A stretch of 64,000 nucleotides of DNA from positions 15,687,331-15,751,330 of the forward strand of contig OY783210.1 of NCBI GenBank assembly GCA_963678705.1. Reading direction: 5' to 3'. How positions within the stretch are numbered: the stretch's first letter is position 1; every line of letters begins with the position of its first letter. This stretch comes from Panorpa germanica. Taxonomy: Eukaryota > Arthropoda > Insecta > Mecoptera > Panorpidae. The notes below the pieces were generated by a model. The model did no database searches and had not been told where the DNA came from. It was given only the letters and a program-made list of their open reading frames with translations. The translations under genes were made by a program, and so were the position numbers. Below are positions 1-12,642 of the stretch, one piece after another.

Positions 1-644
1 AAGTACAACTGCCTGTGTTACAACATAACTAGTGTAAGAACACGGTTAGAACCGGAAGAACTCCACCCCAGAGCTTATTGAACTTCATTCCTTACTAAGC
101 TCTGTGGCCTTGGAAGGAAAAACCCTATTTTTATGAAGTGTTACAGATACAATTTCAGATGTTGTAAACAAATCATTGTTATCTTTTATTTTGAGTAAGA
201 CAATTGCACAAACTTTAACAACACGGGCGGGTAAATACGTAAAACGTTTGATCACTTTACTATTCATGATTTAATAGCATCACTATTATGAGTTCTTCTT
301 CTAGCAACAGTGATAATAGGATTTGCAATTTTAATCTCTTTATTTTAAGTATCTATACTCGTGTCTATAAGTTGTATGTATATATTGTTTTTAGTATTGA
401 TGCACTCTAATAAATATTTTAAAAAAACAATTTGCAATTTGAATTAGGGCAAATACATATTACATGTAGTTATACAAATCTATCACTTTTGCTACTATCA
501 ATAAGATCTGCAACAGTATTAGGCATCCGAACTAGTCAGTGAAGTTTGTTTTACACTTTTCTACCAATTTACTAAATTCAATCCAATTGTTGGTTTCGAG
601 CCTGGACTAAAAACAAAGACTTCTATTTCCTACCACAACTGTGG
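1..644. other. No gene recognised
   Basis: AT-rich DNA. A minus-strand ORF of 60 codons (85-267) starts MNSKVIKRFTYLPARVVKVC but shows no known motif and no splice context. I cannot support it as a gene. Confidence 0.5.
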
Positions 645-688
645 TCATATTTTCCATTGATAAAGTCTCTTAGATAATAGCAAGAATA

Positions 689-691
<3 letters not shown>

Positions 692-765
<74 letters not shown>

Positions 766-784
766 CTGTGTGTGTGTGTGTGTG
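692..784. repeat. Compound (TA)n-(TG)n microsatellite
   Basis: About 33 TA units run to 756, then TG units with one TC interruption to 784. The ORF translation of this stretch (Ile-Tyr and His-Thr repeats) is not a gene. Confidence 0.95.
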
Positions 785-895
785 GAAAATAATACCTAAT
801 CCGCACTTTTGATGTGGAAAACAAGAGTATTATCCCAATTCTGATGTGAAAAACAAGACCTATCCCGCTAATCTGATGTGGAATCAAGGGACTCT
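778..895. repeat. Minisatellite, ~32-bp unit, three to four copies
   Basis: GATGTGGAAAACAAGAG (811), GATGTGAAAAACAAGAC (843) and GATGTGGAATCAAGG (874) recur at 31-32-bp spacing, each followed by TATCCC- or ACTCTT-like sequence. A partial unit lies at 778. It directly follows the TG microsatellite. Confidence 0.7.
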
Positions 896-1154
896 TATTT
901 AATTTAGAGCAAACGTTCTTGTTAGGATGATAAAGAATCACATAATTTGTTTAATACATTTATTTAATAAAATAATAACGATGATAATAATACAATAATC
1001 GTTGGTATTTACTTTACAAATACAGAACAATGAATGAACAAAGTATCTTAAAGTCTAGTTATTATATACTCAGTCCTACATTAGTTTTTTGCTAGATTTA
1101 ATTGGTTCATTTTTATTACTTTGAGAATGCGTTTAGGTAATTTCGGTATATGTA

Positions 1155-1164
<10 letters not shown>

Positions 1165-1209
<45 letters not shown>

Positions 1210-1250
1210 CATACATATAATGTATTATATATAGTACAGATGATGATTGA

Positions 1251-1326
<76 letters not shown>
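1165..1326. repeat. Two (TA)n microsatellites
   Basis: 1165-1202 and 1252-1326 are nearly pure TA, separated by a ~50-bp spacer with TACATATAC variants. Confidence 0.95.
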
Positions 1327-1329
<3 letters not shown>

Positions 1330-1812
1330 AGTGTTTAATTCCATATCCAATCTGGCCAGCAGTGCTACAGTAACGAACAAAACAATAAACTTCTGGTCCA
1401 AGTATTGTGGTTTTAGTAGAGTATTATATCCATATTGTTTGCAAACTACTCGTATTTCATCCCTTCTGAGTAGTTTAAATAAATACACCCTTAGGGCAAC
1501 CAAAACAAAGCACGTACTCGTCGTATCTACATTTCATTCTCGTATTTCAAATCTCGTGTTTAACGGATTTCACGTGAGGGATGAAAATTACAGATATGTT
1601 TAAGTGTTACTTCATACGTTGACGTAAAATGTAGGTTGATATAATAAACTGTGTCTGACAGTAAAGGACTCAAAGCATGTATTATGAGCACGGGTTTGTA
1701 GTAAAACTTATGTTTTGAAACAATTATTATTGTATTTATTTCCTCTCATAAAGGCAATGTGTAATTTGCAAATCATAGACGACACAGTGGGCCGTGCATT
1801 CGGAATTGATCC

Positions 1813-2066
1813 TTGGACCCATAGAGATATAAGGATAGAGTGCGCGAGCAGTACGCCGCCTGTAAGAGGAAGCGATAAAGACTGCCGTTTGTCCTATTTG
1901 TCTCTTTCTAAACCTTGGTAGTGAGGTAGGAAATAAGCAAGCAAGCAGACGCAGTGATCGCATAGAAAGAGACACAGAGGACATTTGTCAGCTATCTCTC
2001 TCTTATCTTTATCGCAATATTCAGCCTCTTGCGCACTCTATTCTTATACCTCTATGCTTGGACCAG
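1813..2066. mobile_element. Palindromic MITE-like element with ~80-bp arms
   Basis: TTGGACCCATAGAGATATAA with GGATAGAGTGCGCGAG on the left is matched in inverse by GCGCACTCTATTCTTATACC and CTATGCTTGGACC on the right. GCGATAAAG/CTTTATCGC extends the pairing inward. GC content is higher than in the flanks. No coding capacity. Confidence 0.65.
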
Positions 2067-2180
2067 AGTTATATTTTCTGGGCTTAGTTGTTATCAAGTT
2101 AAATTGGTTATGTACATACATAATCATAAATTTATCAGATAGCGGTTTAGGTCCACCGTACATCCGCCGTACACCACCAT

Positions 2181-2472
2181 CCACATCCATCGTATTCGCC
2201 AGATTTGGCTCCCAGCGACTACTGCCTGTTCGCAGACCTGAAAAAAATGCTCGTTGGTAAGAAATTTCTCACGAATGAAGAGGTTATCGCTGAAACTGAG
2301 GCCTATTTTGAGGCAAAAGATAAATCGTTCTACAAAAGTGGTATTGAAATGTTAGAGCGGCACTGGAATGATTGCGTTGCTCTTGATGGAGATTACGTTG
2401 ATGAATAAAGCTAATTTTGAACCAAAAAACTGTGTTTTCTTTGTTGGGCCCGGGACTTTTCAGCCCATGTGC
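2181..2472 (+). pseudogene. Mariner transposase C-terminal fragment with 3' TIR (group 1)
   Basis: The frame reads PHPSYSPDLAPSDYCLF through to GDYVDE and a stop at 2408. PDLAPSDYCLF is the conserved C-terminal mariner box holding the last catalytic Asp of the DD34D triad. After the stop the element runs to CCCGGGACTTTTCAGCCCAT and ends near 2472. Everything upstream of the PHP box is missing. It is colinear with the fragment at 24887-25260 but shorter. Confidence 0.85.
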
Positions 2473-3587
2473 AATGTTGGTTATAGAAAAGAGGGCGCTA
2501 TTAAATAAATGTACAAATCATGCTCTATATTAATGTAAAATAACATCATGTAAAAACGTGTCAAAACCTGGATTTAAATTTGAATTCCGACTTCATCTTA
2601 AACATAACGTGATCAGTTTCTTTTGTTTATCTTGGAAAATATAACCATCACAAAAATTTTGTAAAGAGCCTTTTTGTGGACAATAATATTATCTACAACT
2701 TTGATAAATAACTTTTTATTGAAACTTTTACTATAAAAAAATCGAAGTAATTTTATAAAATAAATAAAAAAAGGATAAAGTCTCTTGTGTACATTTTAAT
2801 AAAATGAATCACGTAATGAAATACCTGCTGGTAGTAATATAAATATCTCAATGACTCAGCAGCAGTGATTTTATGTGAGGGCAATGCTAATGTCCTCGAA
2901 GGATAATAATCCTTTATTCCACATCACAACACTCTGTCTGGATTATCGCAGCGAGCAAGCGTAGCCACCTAAAACAATAAATGCTATAATTTATATTCTT
3001 GAAAGATTCCACGATCCCGCAACATTTTTGCAACAGAATGTTGTATATTTTATGTTTATTTTATATGTTTTAAACGTCGCATAAACTAGATATAAATTTA
3101 CATTGTTGCCACGTCTTTCTATTTTTCGCTATGTGTATTTCCTTTACAGGGTCTTTAAGAAAGAACGTGGTGGCATTAAAATCTAAAATCTGACGATAAA
3201 CTTATGATGGTGATAGATGATAGTACAAATATAGCGCTGTACGAAATGTTTTTACCTAATATCCGATTATCCCATTTATTTTTTAATATTTATTTGTGTA
3301 TCAACTTTTGATAGTTATTAGCACAATCTAAATATTTACAAACATTTGCAATACATGATTTATAATTTATAAATACGTGTATGCGTAGAACTGACTTTCG
3401 TTTTCCTATTTCCCAGCTTTTATCTTTCTATTTTAAATTATTCTGTTATCTATTCTTCTTTAATAACTTCATTATTTATCTTCCAATATCTTTTTCGGCG
3501 ACCCTTTCCAACGGGTGAATTAAAATTGAAAATATTTTTTTTTTTGCTGCCAGAATATTATTTTTTTTCGCGGCGAAAATATAAAAT

Positions 3588-3757
3588 CCCAATTTCTGAC
3601 AGTTAAATACCCAATTTAAGTCAGTGGCCCAGTTTAACTTGGTATGTTAATTGTTTTATTTTTTGGCGTTTGTCAGATGTGTACCTAAACTAAAACAATT
3701 ACCACACCAATTTAAATAGGGCCACTCTTGGCATTTAACTGTCAGAAACTGTAAAAA
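3588..3757. mobile_element. Palindromic MITE-like element, ~170 bp
   Basis: The left arm TTTCTGACAGTTAAATACCC, GTGGCCCAGTTTAA, TTAATTGTTTTA is inverted on the right as TAAAACAATTACCACACCAA, AATAGGGCCAC, ATTTAACTGTCAGAAAC. The arms are imperfect (gapped by a few bases). Confidence 0.65.
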
Positions 3758-4253
3758 ATAAATAGTCAAACTTCGCCTAAGACATGTATGGCCCAAAATG
3801 TTCTAAATGGTCTCAACACTCAATGGACTCTACCAAACACCCTATATAAAGATTTGTTTGATTATTTGATTAAAAGAATCTCAGCTACGAATAGAATAAA
3901 ATGTAATTGAACAATATGGTCGCCTATAAAACGAATCGAACGTTTTCTTAGGGGCCCTGTGTTTGGTAGTAAACCATTCTATAACAAAACAGATTGCATT
4001 TAAATTTATCGGAGGAAAATTTATCATTTGATTGGAGTGTTCACACAGTTTTATACACGGGTGTTATTTCGTAGAGGTTTAACTTAATAGACTTTATATA
4101 CTGGTGCTTTTATTAGATTCGGAGCTAAATTCACATCCCGGGAGACGTGAGACGAGATACTGGGCATAAAAAGTTGTGTTGAATGAAAGATAAAATTTTA
4201 TTTATTATTATTCTGTAAAGATTGTATTTGGTACACAATATACGATTATGAGC

Positions 4254-4385
4254 AGAGGCGGATGTTACTGTAGGCGCCCCGCAAATTTTGATTAGATACA
4301 ACAGTAGTACAGAAGCAATTTGTAAAAAGGAGGCCCAATATTTCTTCTGGAACTGTTGCCATCACTAACTTAACTACGCCTCTGA
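4254..4385. mobile_element. hAT-type short MITE
   Basis: The ends CAGAGGCGG and CGCCTCTG are perfect over eight bases. The adjacent 8-mers ATTATGAG (left) and ACTATAAG (right) differ at two bases, as an aged 8-bp hAT target duplication would. 132 bp, non-coding. Confidence 0.5.
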
Positions 4386-5444
4386 CTATAAGTATGTAGA
4401 AAATAATATTAAAAAGTTTATTTAGTATCATAAAGATATTTTTCAATATTTTATTCGGGCTGATTTTAAACTGTAGGGAGAAAACGCTTTTTCTATTTAA
4501 TGGCGGGTTTTAATAGTTCGTGTAACTCGCTTATCTGGTGTATTTTTAAAGCGCGGTTTATTTAATATTTCGGTTTATGAGCAACAATATTAGATTTCCC
4601 TGTTTTGCATACTCTACCACAAAATACTATTCGTAATGCAATAGAACAGTGTTGTTCACATAGAGGCGTTGTTTTGGCGTAGAATTTCAGAATTTGAATT
4701 GAGAATTGTATTTTGGTAAATGAAACAACTCTTTGTTTATTAAAAATACATTTATTTTGCAAATAATGTCAATAGAAACGAAGATATTTGTTCTGTAAAA
4801 AGTTTTGCGTACAACGAATTTTTTGACATTTTATTTGGAACACCAATTTCTCTTTATTATATATAAATGCGCCGATAAGTTTATTCATAAGTATCTGTAC
4901 AAAATTTATTATATTCGAACATATACATTTATTTCAAACAGTGTAGATAAAGCTTATTCAATGAAGTTTTATGGATCCGATTGAAACAGCAACTTTTTTC
5001 GAGCTTTTGTTTTTCTGTTTTATTTGCAAAATGTTTGTAACGTAAATTCATAATAAATGCTGTTCCAAAAGATATTAATCTGGTTTTAAAAACATCGCAA
5101 TATATCATTTGTAGCACATTAGTTCGTTTCGGTTTCAGCTATGGCGTAGCAACGTAGCAGCTAATGCTACAGCTGCAGCTAACAGCAAGCGTAGCAGGCG
5201 AACTGCAGCTTTTAAGTTTAAATATTTTACTATGTGCAGATTGTTCTAAAGTCATTTATTATATTTTTTTGTAGAAGTGGAAAATTATGAGTTAACTTTA
5301 AGAAACGAATAAAATTTATTGCAGTTACATGCAAAGTATAATGTGATAATTACATTTATATTATTTTGCTAAGTTCTTAATGGACTTTGTGAAGAAACGT
5401 GTTTTGGAAAAGTAGGATTTTATCAATTTTAAATTATATGAAAT

Positions 5445-6075
5445 GGGCTTGTGTCCTCATTTTTTAGTGGTCGATTTTTCAATTGTTGATTGAAATTGAT
5501 GTCAATAAATGTGTATTGGCGTGTCTATTTTATTAAATATCCAAATGTTGACGGAGATATAGCAATTAAAAATTTGAATTGTAGTTTTAGCGCTAGAAAT
5601 GGTCGGCCATATTTGTATGACTTGAAATGCATTTTAACGTCAGTTATTTGTTGAGTAGGTCAGTGCTGTGGTAATGTTTTGTAGCTGTTGGTAGTCGAAA
5701 TAATCAAGTCAAATCAAAGAATAATAAGTTTTTATTTTATTTAATCCTGCTAAGAAAGACATAATATTGAAATTTGATTGGTCCTTGAAATAGCTGTAAA
5801 TAATATTTCATATTTTGATATATAAACACATATAGTAGAGATTTATGATCTGTAAGGTTGGTAACCTTACACAAGGATTGTGATGTCACATGCACTTGGA
5901 ATGTGTACAACGTTGAATCCCTTTAATAATTAAAGAGACAAAATGACTTTTAATTGTTAATATCTCCTCAAATATAAGGAGTTATTAAAAGTAATTGAAC
6001 ATTTGAGGTTCTAGTAACCCACTTTATCAATATATAGTAAACTTTTATAGAAATTAAGACATAGGACACAAGCCC
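5445..6075 (+). mobile_element. Family A non-autonomous element, copy 1 (631 bp)
   Basis: Terminal inverted repeats GGGCTTGTGTCC and GGACACAAGCCC. The left subterminal reads CATTTTTTAGTGGTCGATTT; the right subterminal on the opposite strand reads TATGTCTTAATTTCTATAAA. There is no coding capacity. The interior holds GCGCTAGAAATGG and a GTAAGGTTGGTAACC palindrome-like segment. Four other copies lie in the window. The target duplication is unclear. Confidence 0.8.
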
Positions 6076-7077
6076 ATTGTAAATGTCTTTGTTAAACATG
6101 TGATGGTATTATTGATGTTTACCCAAAAACAATTTATGATAATTCAAAATCAAAGCCTCTGCGGGTCCATTGCCTGTAGACTATGGTAAAAGAGACAAAT
6201 CTCTGCCCACAAATATATAGATTCCCTACGTTGCAGATACAGCAAATCGTTTAAAATATAAATAATTAACAATACACTTAATGGGCAACTACAAGTTTTC
6301 TTTTAAATTTATTAAGAAAAAACTAAAAGTAAAGTAAAGTCCAAAAAGTTCAAAAGAAAGAAGAAAAAAAAACAATAAAAGAAATGTAAACTTTTGATAT
6401 ACAAAGTTTCAGAGCAAGTGAAGAAAATCGTTGAGGAAACTTAGAACAAGCAAACAACAAAGTGTTCTCGTTTAAAACAGATAAAAAACTTTGAAAAATG
6501 TTTCTTTTGTAAGAAAAATAACGTAAGTGTAATAAAAAACTAACGTTGGAACGACCCACAGATCTATGAGATCTATGGATCCAGTTGTTTTCGTCCTGGT
6601 CCTGGTCCTGGTCCAAAACTTCTATGACTACTTAGGGAACCTGAACCTGGTGCTTGGATGTCGGCGGCTTCTTTTACGCGAGCTGTTTTTGTTAACAAAA
6701 TAATAAAATATATTACGTCTGGGAAATGTAAAGAACGAGAAAGTAGGGTCTGGAAAGAAGAGGAGTAGGGGATGGGTGTCGTGTTTCAGAGATAATAAAT
6801 CTTGAATTCATTGCTTTGGTTTTCTGTGATTGAATTTGTAACACAATGTGTCAATTTTATGTCAATTTATTGAGCAATTCTAAGTGGCTTGCTGAAGTAC
6901 GAGAGTAATACCTGTAGCAAATATTAAATAGCAGCCAGCAGTTGTAGTTACATTATATTTGAAGTTGTCTTGTTATAGCGAATGCATTAATCACAAAATA
7001 TCTCAGCACCACGTGATATTTCCATAATGTAGGTGTTATTTAATAGTTTTACGAAAAATAATACAGTTTCTACTATA

Positions 7078-7756
7078 TTTTTTTAATTTATTTATTTTAT
7101 TTTAATGTTTTTGCCATGTAACACTACATTATTGTGCCTTAACTCATTTATTTACATGTCATTGTGCTTAATTCAATTTTGATCCTTATTAAATCTAAAC
7201 CTTCTCACTCCTTCCAAACGAAAAAAAAAAAAAATATCCTTATAAAAATAAAAACAAATCTGCTACTGCTACTGTTTCGCTTCTCCTGCTATTCTCCCTC
7301 CTGTTTCTACTCTGCCATTCTCTATCTCCGCCATCCACCTCTTCGCTTCACTGCCTCCCTTTAATAACTACCCAATACTCTTTTCGCTTATTACCTTTTT
7401 CTCACATAAAAATTTAATGTGCTCCAATGTTTCAATTTCCGTTCTCCCTATTTGCCCAGGTTCTGTTTCCTTTCTCCTCGTTTTCCAATTTAAATCTGGC
7501 AATCCTTCACATGTTTTTTGTGTCTTTTTCTCTTATCAATTTTTTCCATTCTTTCCTGTTGTTGTATCTCCCTGTCTCTTCTCCTTAGCTCCTCTTCCAC
7601 ACTTGTGCCTTCTTCTCTCTGTCGCCATTCCATTCCTTTCCTAACACTCCTTTCTCTTTTTCGGGCTTCCTCCCCCACCCTTCTTTCTACTCTCCTCCCT
7701 AATTTTTTCATAACATTTTTGCTATTTTGTTGTATATGATCTAAATTAGGAAACAA
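7078..7756 (-). mobile_element. Non-LTR retrotransposon 3' end, copy 1 (LINE family E)
   Basis: On the minus strand the sequence carries a decayed reverse-transcriptase C terminus (frame with GRTEIETLEHI near 7410-7450), a purine-rich 3' region, and TTGAATTAAGCACAATGACA. It ends in an A-rich tail, seen as the T-rich run near 7078. The related + strand copy at 41860 retains the MCRVCGTEIETLEH motif. 5'-truncated. Confidence 0.65.
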
Positions 7757-8394
7757 AACATTTTGCTTTTTATGGCCACAGATGATAAGCTTATAACAAT
7801 ATGTTCACTCTTCCATGGTCCCATGATATAGTACACTTGTTCGCGCAGTAATATGATTACGCGAACACACGAAGATAATGATCATGATATCGGCAACCAG
7901 AGCTTCATTAGGTTGGCTCTGCTTGGCAGGCTGAAAGCATTGTACTCGAACATCAAATTACCAGAACATAAAAGTAGCTCCAGGCGTTCAAATAACCGAA
8001 AGGATTAAACGCAGATAAAACACAACGAAGAAATAATCCCTGTGTTTCAATGTTTGTTTCAGCCGTGTGTAAATATTATCATAGATAGGAAACGAGTGGG
8101 ATGATGAACTTCTGACTTCCGTGTTAGTAAATTAAGTAAAAGTGAATGTCTTCTTCAAATGCAGTGGGCGGAAAATACTCTGAGTTGTTTTGTATTTTCT
8201 AAATTAAGATCCTTAGTTTACCCAAAATATACCTTAAATAAAATGTAAAATAAGTTTTATATCCTGGAGCGGACATTTGAAAAATCACCTAAAGTTAACA
8301 GGCGCCGTTCTTGGGCTTTCTAGGTACGTAGCCTTTTATCGTCCCTGCTTCTTTATTATCTATATATTATCTAATAAGACAATTTAACCAATAT

Positions 8395-9113
8395 TTAGTT
8401 TATTAGCAATTAAACATGATTCTATATTCAATTGTTACAAGTTCAATAGATTATATACGAATCTGTTTTGTATATCATTGTCAAAGATATATATATATCA
8501 GTTCCTCCAGAGACGGCAAGCATGGCAATCGCCCGGGGCCTCGCATTCTCGTGCAACAAACCAAAGTAGAAAAAATCATTACTATATATGTATTTGAATC
8601 TCGCGCCTTGCTCTTTAGAAATTCTACTAGAATCACTGCGTATATCTTTTAAGGCATTCATGTACCTTAGTTTATCATCATTAATATTTGTCGTCTTTGT
8701 GCTTTTAACTTTTATAAATCTTCCAATATAAAATTTTATTTCTTGTCAATTATCATAAAAAATACCTACTTAGAATTTACATAAATTATACAAAGGACAA
8801 ATGCCTCGCAAAGATCTGCCGCCCCGGGGCCCCGTAAATTTCTACCGCCCGTGTTATCTCAATGGCTAAGGCCGCCCCTGTTAATATTTTACTATAAATT
8901 TATTAAAACAAACATTAATTATTATGTAAAAATAGAAATTAGGAATTTGTATAAATTACTTAATAAGGTAATTTATCCAACGATAGGACTAACCGTTTAT
9001 TAACAATTATGATATCCAGTTGTAAATACTGAATTATTAAACAAGTTCAATAGATTAAATACGAATCTGTTGTGTATATGATTCTTAAAGATATTTGTAG
9101 TATTAGTACCTCT
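8395..9113. repeat. Diverged direct duplication of ~115 bp flanking a hAT-like element
   Basis: 8395-8506 and 8993-9113 share ACAAGTTCAATAGATTA, ATACGAATCTGTT and the following ~40 bp. The hAT-like repeat 8508-8880 follows the first copy immediately. Confidence 0.65.
8508..8880. mobile_element. hAT-like repeat with CAGRGRCGG ends
   Basis: The left end CAGAGACGGCAAGCATGGCA and right end (inverse) CAGGGGCGGCCTTAGCCAT are related. GCCCGGGGCCTCG and CCCCGGGGCCCCG form inner inverted GC blocks that stand out in the AT-rich surround. It is bracketed by a diverged direct duplication (8395-8506 and 8993-9113). Confidence 0.5.
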
Positions 9114-12100
9114 CGTTAAAACATGAGACAGAATGTCTTTTGATCGTGAGACGGTTCGAAGATAAACTTTACGTTACAACATCTGGAAAATATTTGTCTG
9201 AAGGACTAGTCAACAGGGTACTGTGTCTTTGGAAATGTTTAAATTGAGTAACTCACACATATGAGATAACTACCCTTAACTTGGATATTTCTCTTAAATA
9301 CTAGAGTCTTAATACAGACCTTAATACTAGTCTATTGTAATAATGTGAGAATATTCATATAAAAATCATATTCTTCGGGATGCAGACATATCTAGGATAT
9401 AGCATACTCTATAATATCTATCAAAGATTTATTAATTTATGAATAGTATTAAAGTAGGTCACAACATTTTGTAGGTTAAATAAACCTTAAACGCACGTAA
9501 CTATGTTTAGTGGGCTAGATCTACATTAAGTGTCTATAGCATTCGGCTATTATCGTCCGTTTTCGTTTACTTTATGTACCCGACTCTAACGTGAAACCAA
9601 AGAGATTAAGCTTAAACCTTTGAAAGTTTGTCGCTTAGAGCACTAACGATCTGGGCTATTAGCGCTGTCACACAATTGCTTGGTTTCTTTATCAGATAAT
9701 TGGAGCCGGGCTCAGCGATGGTATTCCGACAATGAGTTGTTGGTCGTGACAACACCAAGCGAAGTTAGAAGACTTCTCAAACCTTAGATTACTGCAGCTA
9801 GTCGATGAAGGTAAAATAAGTAATCTAGGATGTTTATCGATGTTCATTGTGAATTTAAATGTACGATAGGGTTCTTAAAAGTACTCAAATTAATTAAATT
9901 TACTGCGGACTTTATATGAAGTCGTGAAGACTTCGATAGCTGTGTCTTAAAAGTTCTTAAAGCCAAGGAAACTGCTGATGTTCACAAAGAGATAGTTTAA
10001 TGAATTAATCAATACCTAAAAACTTGGAACTTTCTAATATTATTCGAGCTTTTACAAGAGCTTTACTATTACTTGACAAGTTTGTCTTAATCTTAGACTT
10101 AAACTCTTAACAACTTAATAATTTGAACTAAAATGCTGAAATAATTCAGGTAAGCATATTTTGCGAAGTTTTACAACTAACTTTAACTTCGGTTTCGGTT
10201 TTACGAAAGTTTGCTATCGATATATGATCGAAACTTTCTACTAAAACGTTTTAAAGCTTTTTGCAATAATTTTTCATCAATTTTATATGTCTCGAAGAGC
10301 ACTTTTTTATAAATATAATTATATTTTTTTCTCTTAACTTTGGTTTTATAACATATATATTTTGTAACATTTTTCCAACACCATTTAACATTAGACGGTT
10401 TTATTTTTGAACAAAGTTAAACTACTAATAAAACCGTCTAATGTTACAAAATTGTCAAGCATTTGACGATCAAGCACTTCATTAATAAGACAATTTCGAA
10501 GATTAAGTTTTGAGTGATCAAGAAAGCCAATATTCGAGTTGTATGCATTCCAGCGATATTTGACAAGTTTATCTGCATTATAAATTTGTGTGGTTGCATT
10601 TATGAGCTATCTAAGTATTGAATTAGATAGAGTGATATACTTCTACATGTAATTACTCTACTCAAATTTTAACTTCATATTTCTCGGAGATGTCTCACTG
10701 TTTCTACTCAGAGATTTCAGATGTTAGTCCTTTCACAATCAACATTACAACTTTTAAAATTCAATTACTCAGAAAATATAATACTGATACGGGAATAGAA
10801 CCCGAAAACATAATGATCTGACGTTGCTGTCTATCATATAAAATGTTTTCTAAATGTATATAGTATTTATGTAGGAGTGTTTGCATATACAGAAATAAGC
10901 AGGCGCATCGGAACATAAATTACCAATAAGTCCGATTACAGAGGTTATGTAAATATTTGGTCCATTTCCTGATCTATCCTAGCTGGTTTTGACTCACTTT
11001 CGTTCACTATGCAACATTTTAGCTCTCACATAAACTTAAATTTACTATAAAATCCTCGGAAACATTATTTTAAATAAAGTTGTGATACCACAGCGTTGAA
11101 AAGGCAATAAATAATCGAAGTGTGCCCTGTACAAACATAACTGCATTTAAATACGAGTAACGACTACCCCCTTTAACAGTGATGGTAACTAAGGGTGGCA
11201 GTGGAGCATCCTACAAGTTGACACTGTAAAGGGTAGCTTGGCGACTAGATTTAACCTATTCGAGTCGGATCTTATTTAAATTTTAAAACCACATTTTATG
11301 TTTTCATACTTTGCTGGATTATATAGTCATATCGCAAACTGAATAAATTAAACGTAAAGTTCTGTGGGTATTTATACATAAAATGAAACGTAAATATTCC
11401 CAGTTTCGTTTGGTTAATGTAGCAGCGGTGTTGAAAAGTAAATGTTGAAGTACACTACATCGTGAATGGCTTAATATTTATTTAATGTATACATTTTTAT
11501 AATTTCAATTATATAAAATATTTAAAAAACATTCTTAGGTTACAAAATGTACTACAAAATAAAAATCCAAGTTCATGTAGAAGCAAATAAAAAAGTAGTC
11601 AGTTTCTGTTGCTTATCTTGAAAACTATAACCTTAACAAATATTTTGCAAATATTTATAGATAACAATATTATCTACTATTATCTAAATAACTTTTTATT
11701 GTAAATTTTATAATAAAGAAGTTATAAACAAAAACCAGTCTAGAATAAAAAGACTTCCTGACGACTTGTCCATATCATATTCGAATATGTTAGAATCGAT
11801 TCCGAGCTTCAATATTCTTAAATATTAGAAGTATATCATAACTCTCTCTGTTTATATGCTTGTTGTTATACTCTTACGTTCCTACATCTTTTGTTCTTGT
11901 ACATTATAAATTCACTTCAAAACTTTTTGTCACCAATTGACATTTTTATTAAATTCATTGTCAACTGCTACTTTCACTCCACGTTAAAAGTAGATCAATG
12001 ACCAACATGGTTTGCCTTACACGTACATAAATCTATGTTGGCGCTCGGCTCGTGTTGGCAGTGATAATTAAACCGAGCACACTAACCACCCTATCTTCAT

Positions 12101-12299
12101 TGCATCCATTAACGTTCAGGCATGTTGGCATTGTAATTTTAAATTTCGCGCACTTTTTAAACTATCAACATACTAGTCATTTGACAGATTTTGTGTTTCA
12201 TTACTAACCTCAGAGTTTATACATCAGAATAAAATAAAAATTTCACCACTTTTCACTAAATTATTGCGCTTTTCTGTTGATTTAAAATGACACCTCTTG
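8881..12299. other. Intergenic AT-rich DNA upstream of the TSP1 gene
   Basis: Contains the second copy of the 8.4-kb duplication and the hairpin at 10386. Otherwise I see no ORF of note, element ends or promoter signature. Distal regulatory sites could lie here but are not visible by eye. Confidence 0.45.
10386..10446. repeat. Perfect 20-bp inverted repeat (hairpin)
   Basis: TAACATTAGACGGTTTTATT at 10386-10405 is exactly complementary to 10427-10446, with a 21-nt loop. No other structure adjoins it. It could be a tiny foldback element or a small-RNA precursor. Confidence 0.8.
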
Positions 12300-12642
12300 T
12301 TGAAAGACCCTATACGAGGGTGTAACTATGTTTAGCGGAACAATAAAAGTATTGTAGCTTTCAATGTTTTGAAATAAATCTTCTATTATTTCTCTCTATA
12401 TTTCTGTAGTTTAAATTCGATTATTATGATGTACTTGTCAACAAATACGACTTCCACAATACTTCTATAAGTACAAATCATATTATTTTTCTTTTAAAAC
12501 TTTTTATAAACAATTCTTCCACAGAAATAAAAACAACAATGTGAACAGAAAACTAAAATGAAAAACAATCAAATAAGGAAAAGAAAATAAGCTAAAAAGT
12601 TAAGTGAATAAAAATTATAAGAAAAATAAAAAGTGTTTAAAA
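12300..12642 (+). promoter_or_regulatory. Probable 5' UTR / proximal upstream region of the TSP1 gene
   Basis: AT-rich sequence directly upstream of the ATG, with an in-frame stop at 12601. I see no unambiguous TATA box or initiator, so the transcription start, and whether a non-coding first exon lies further upstream, cannot be decided from sequence. Confidence 0.3.

Larger units (their letters stand above)
2480..5440. other. Intergenic; two MITE-like elements, otherwise nothing recognised
   Basis: Apart from the elements at 3588-3757 and 4254-4385 there is no coding or RNA signal. A small AGC/GCT-rich patch at 5130-5210 (GTAGCAACGTAGCAGC, GCTGCAGCTAACAGC) is compositionally distinct and weakly palindromic. 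Confidence 0.5.

Noticed and set aside
12604-12642. Upstream extension of exon 1 from a GTG at 12604
   Set aside because: GTG is not a plausible start in an animal mRNA; the ATG at 12643 begins a proper signal peptide.
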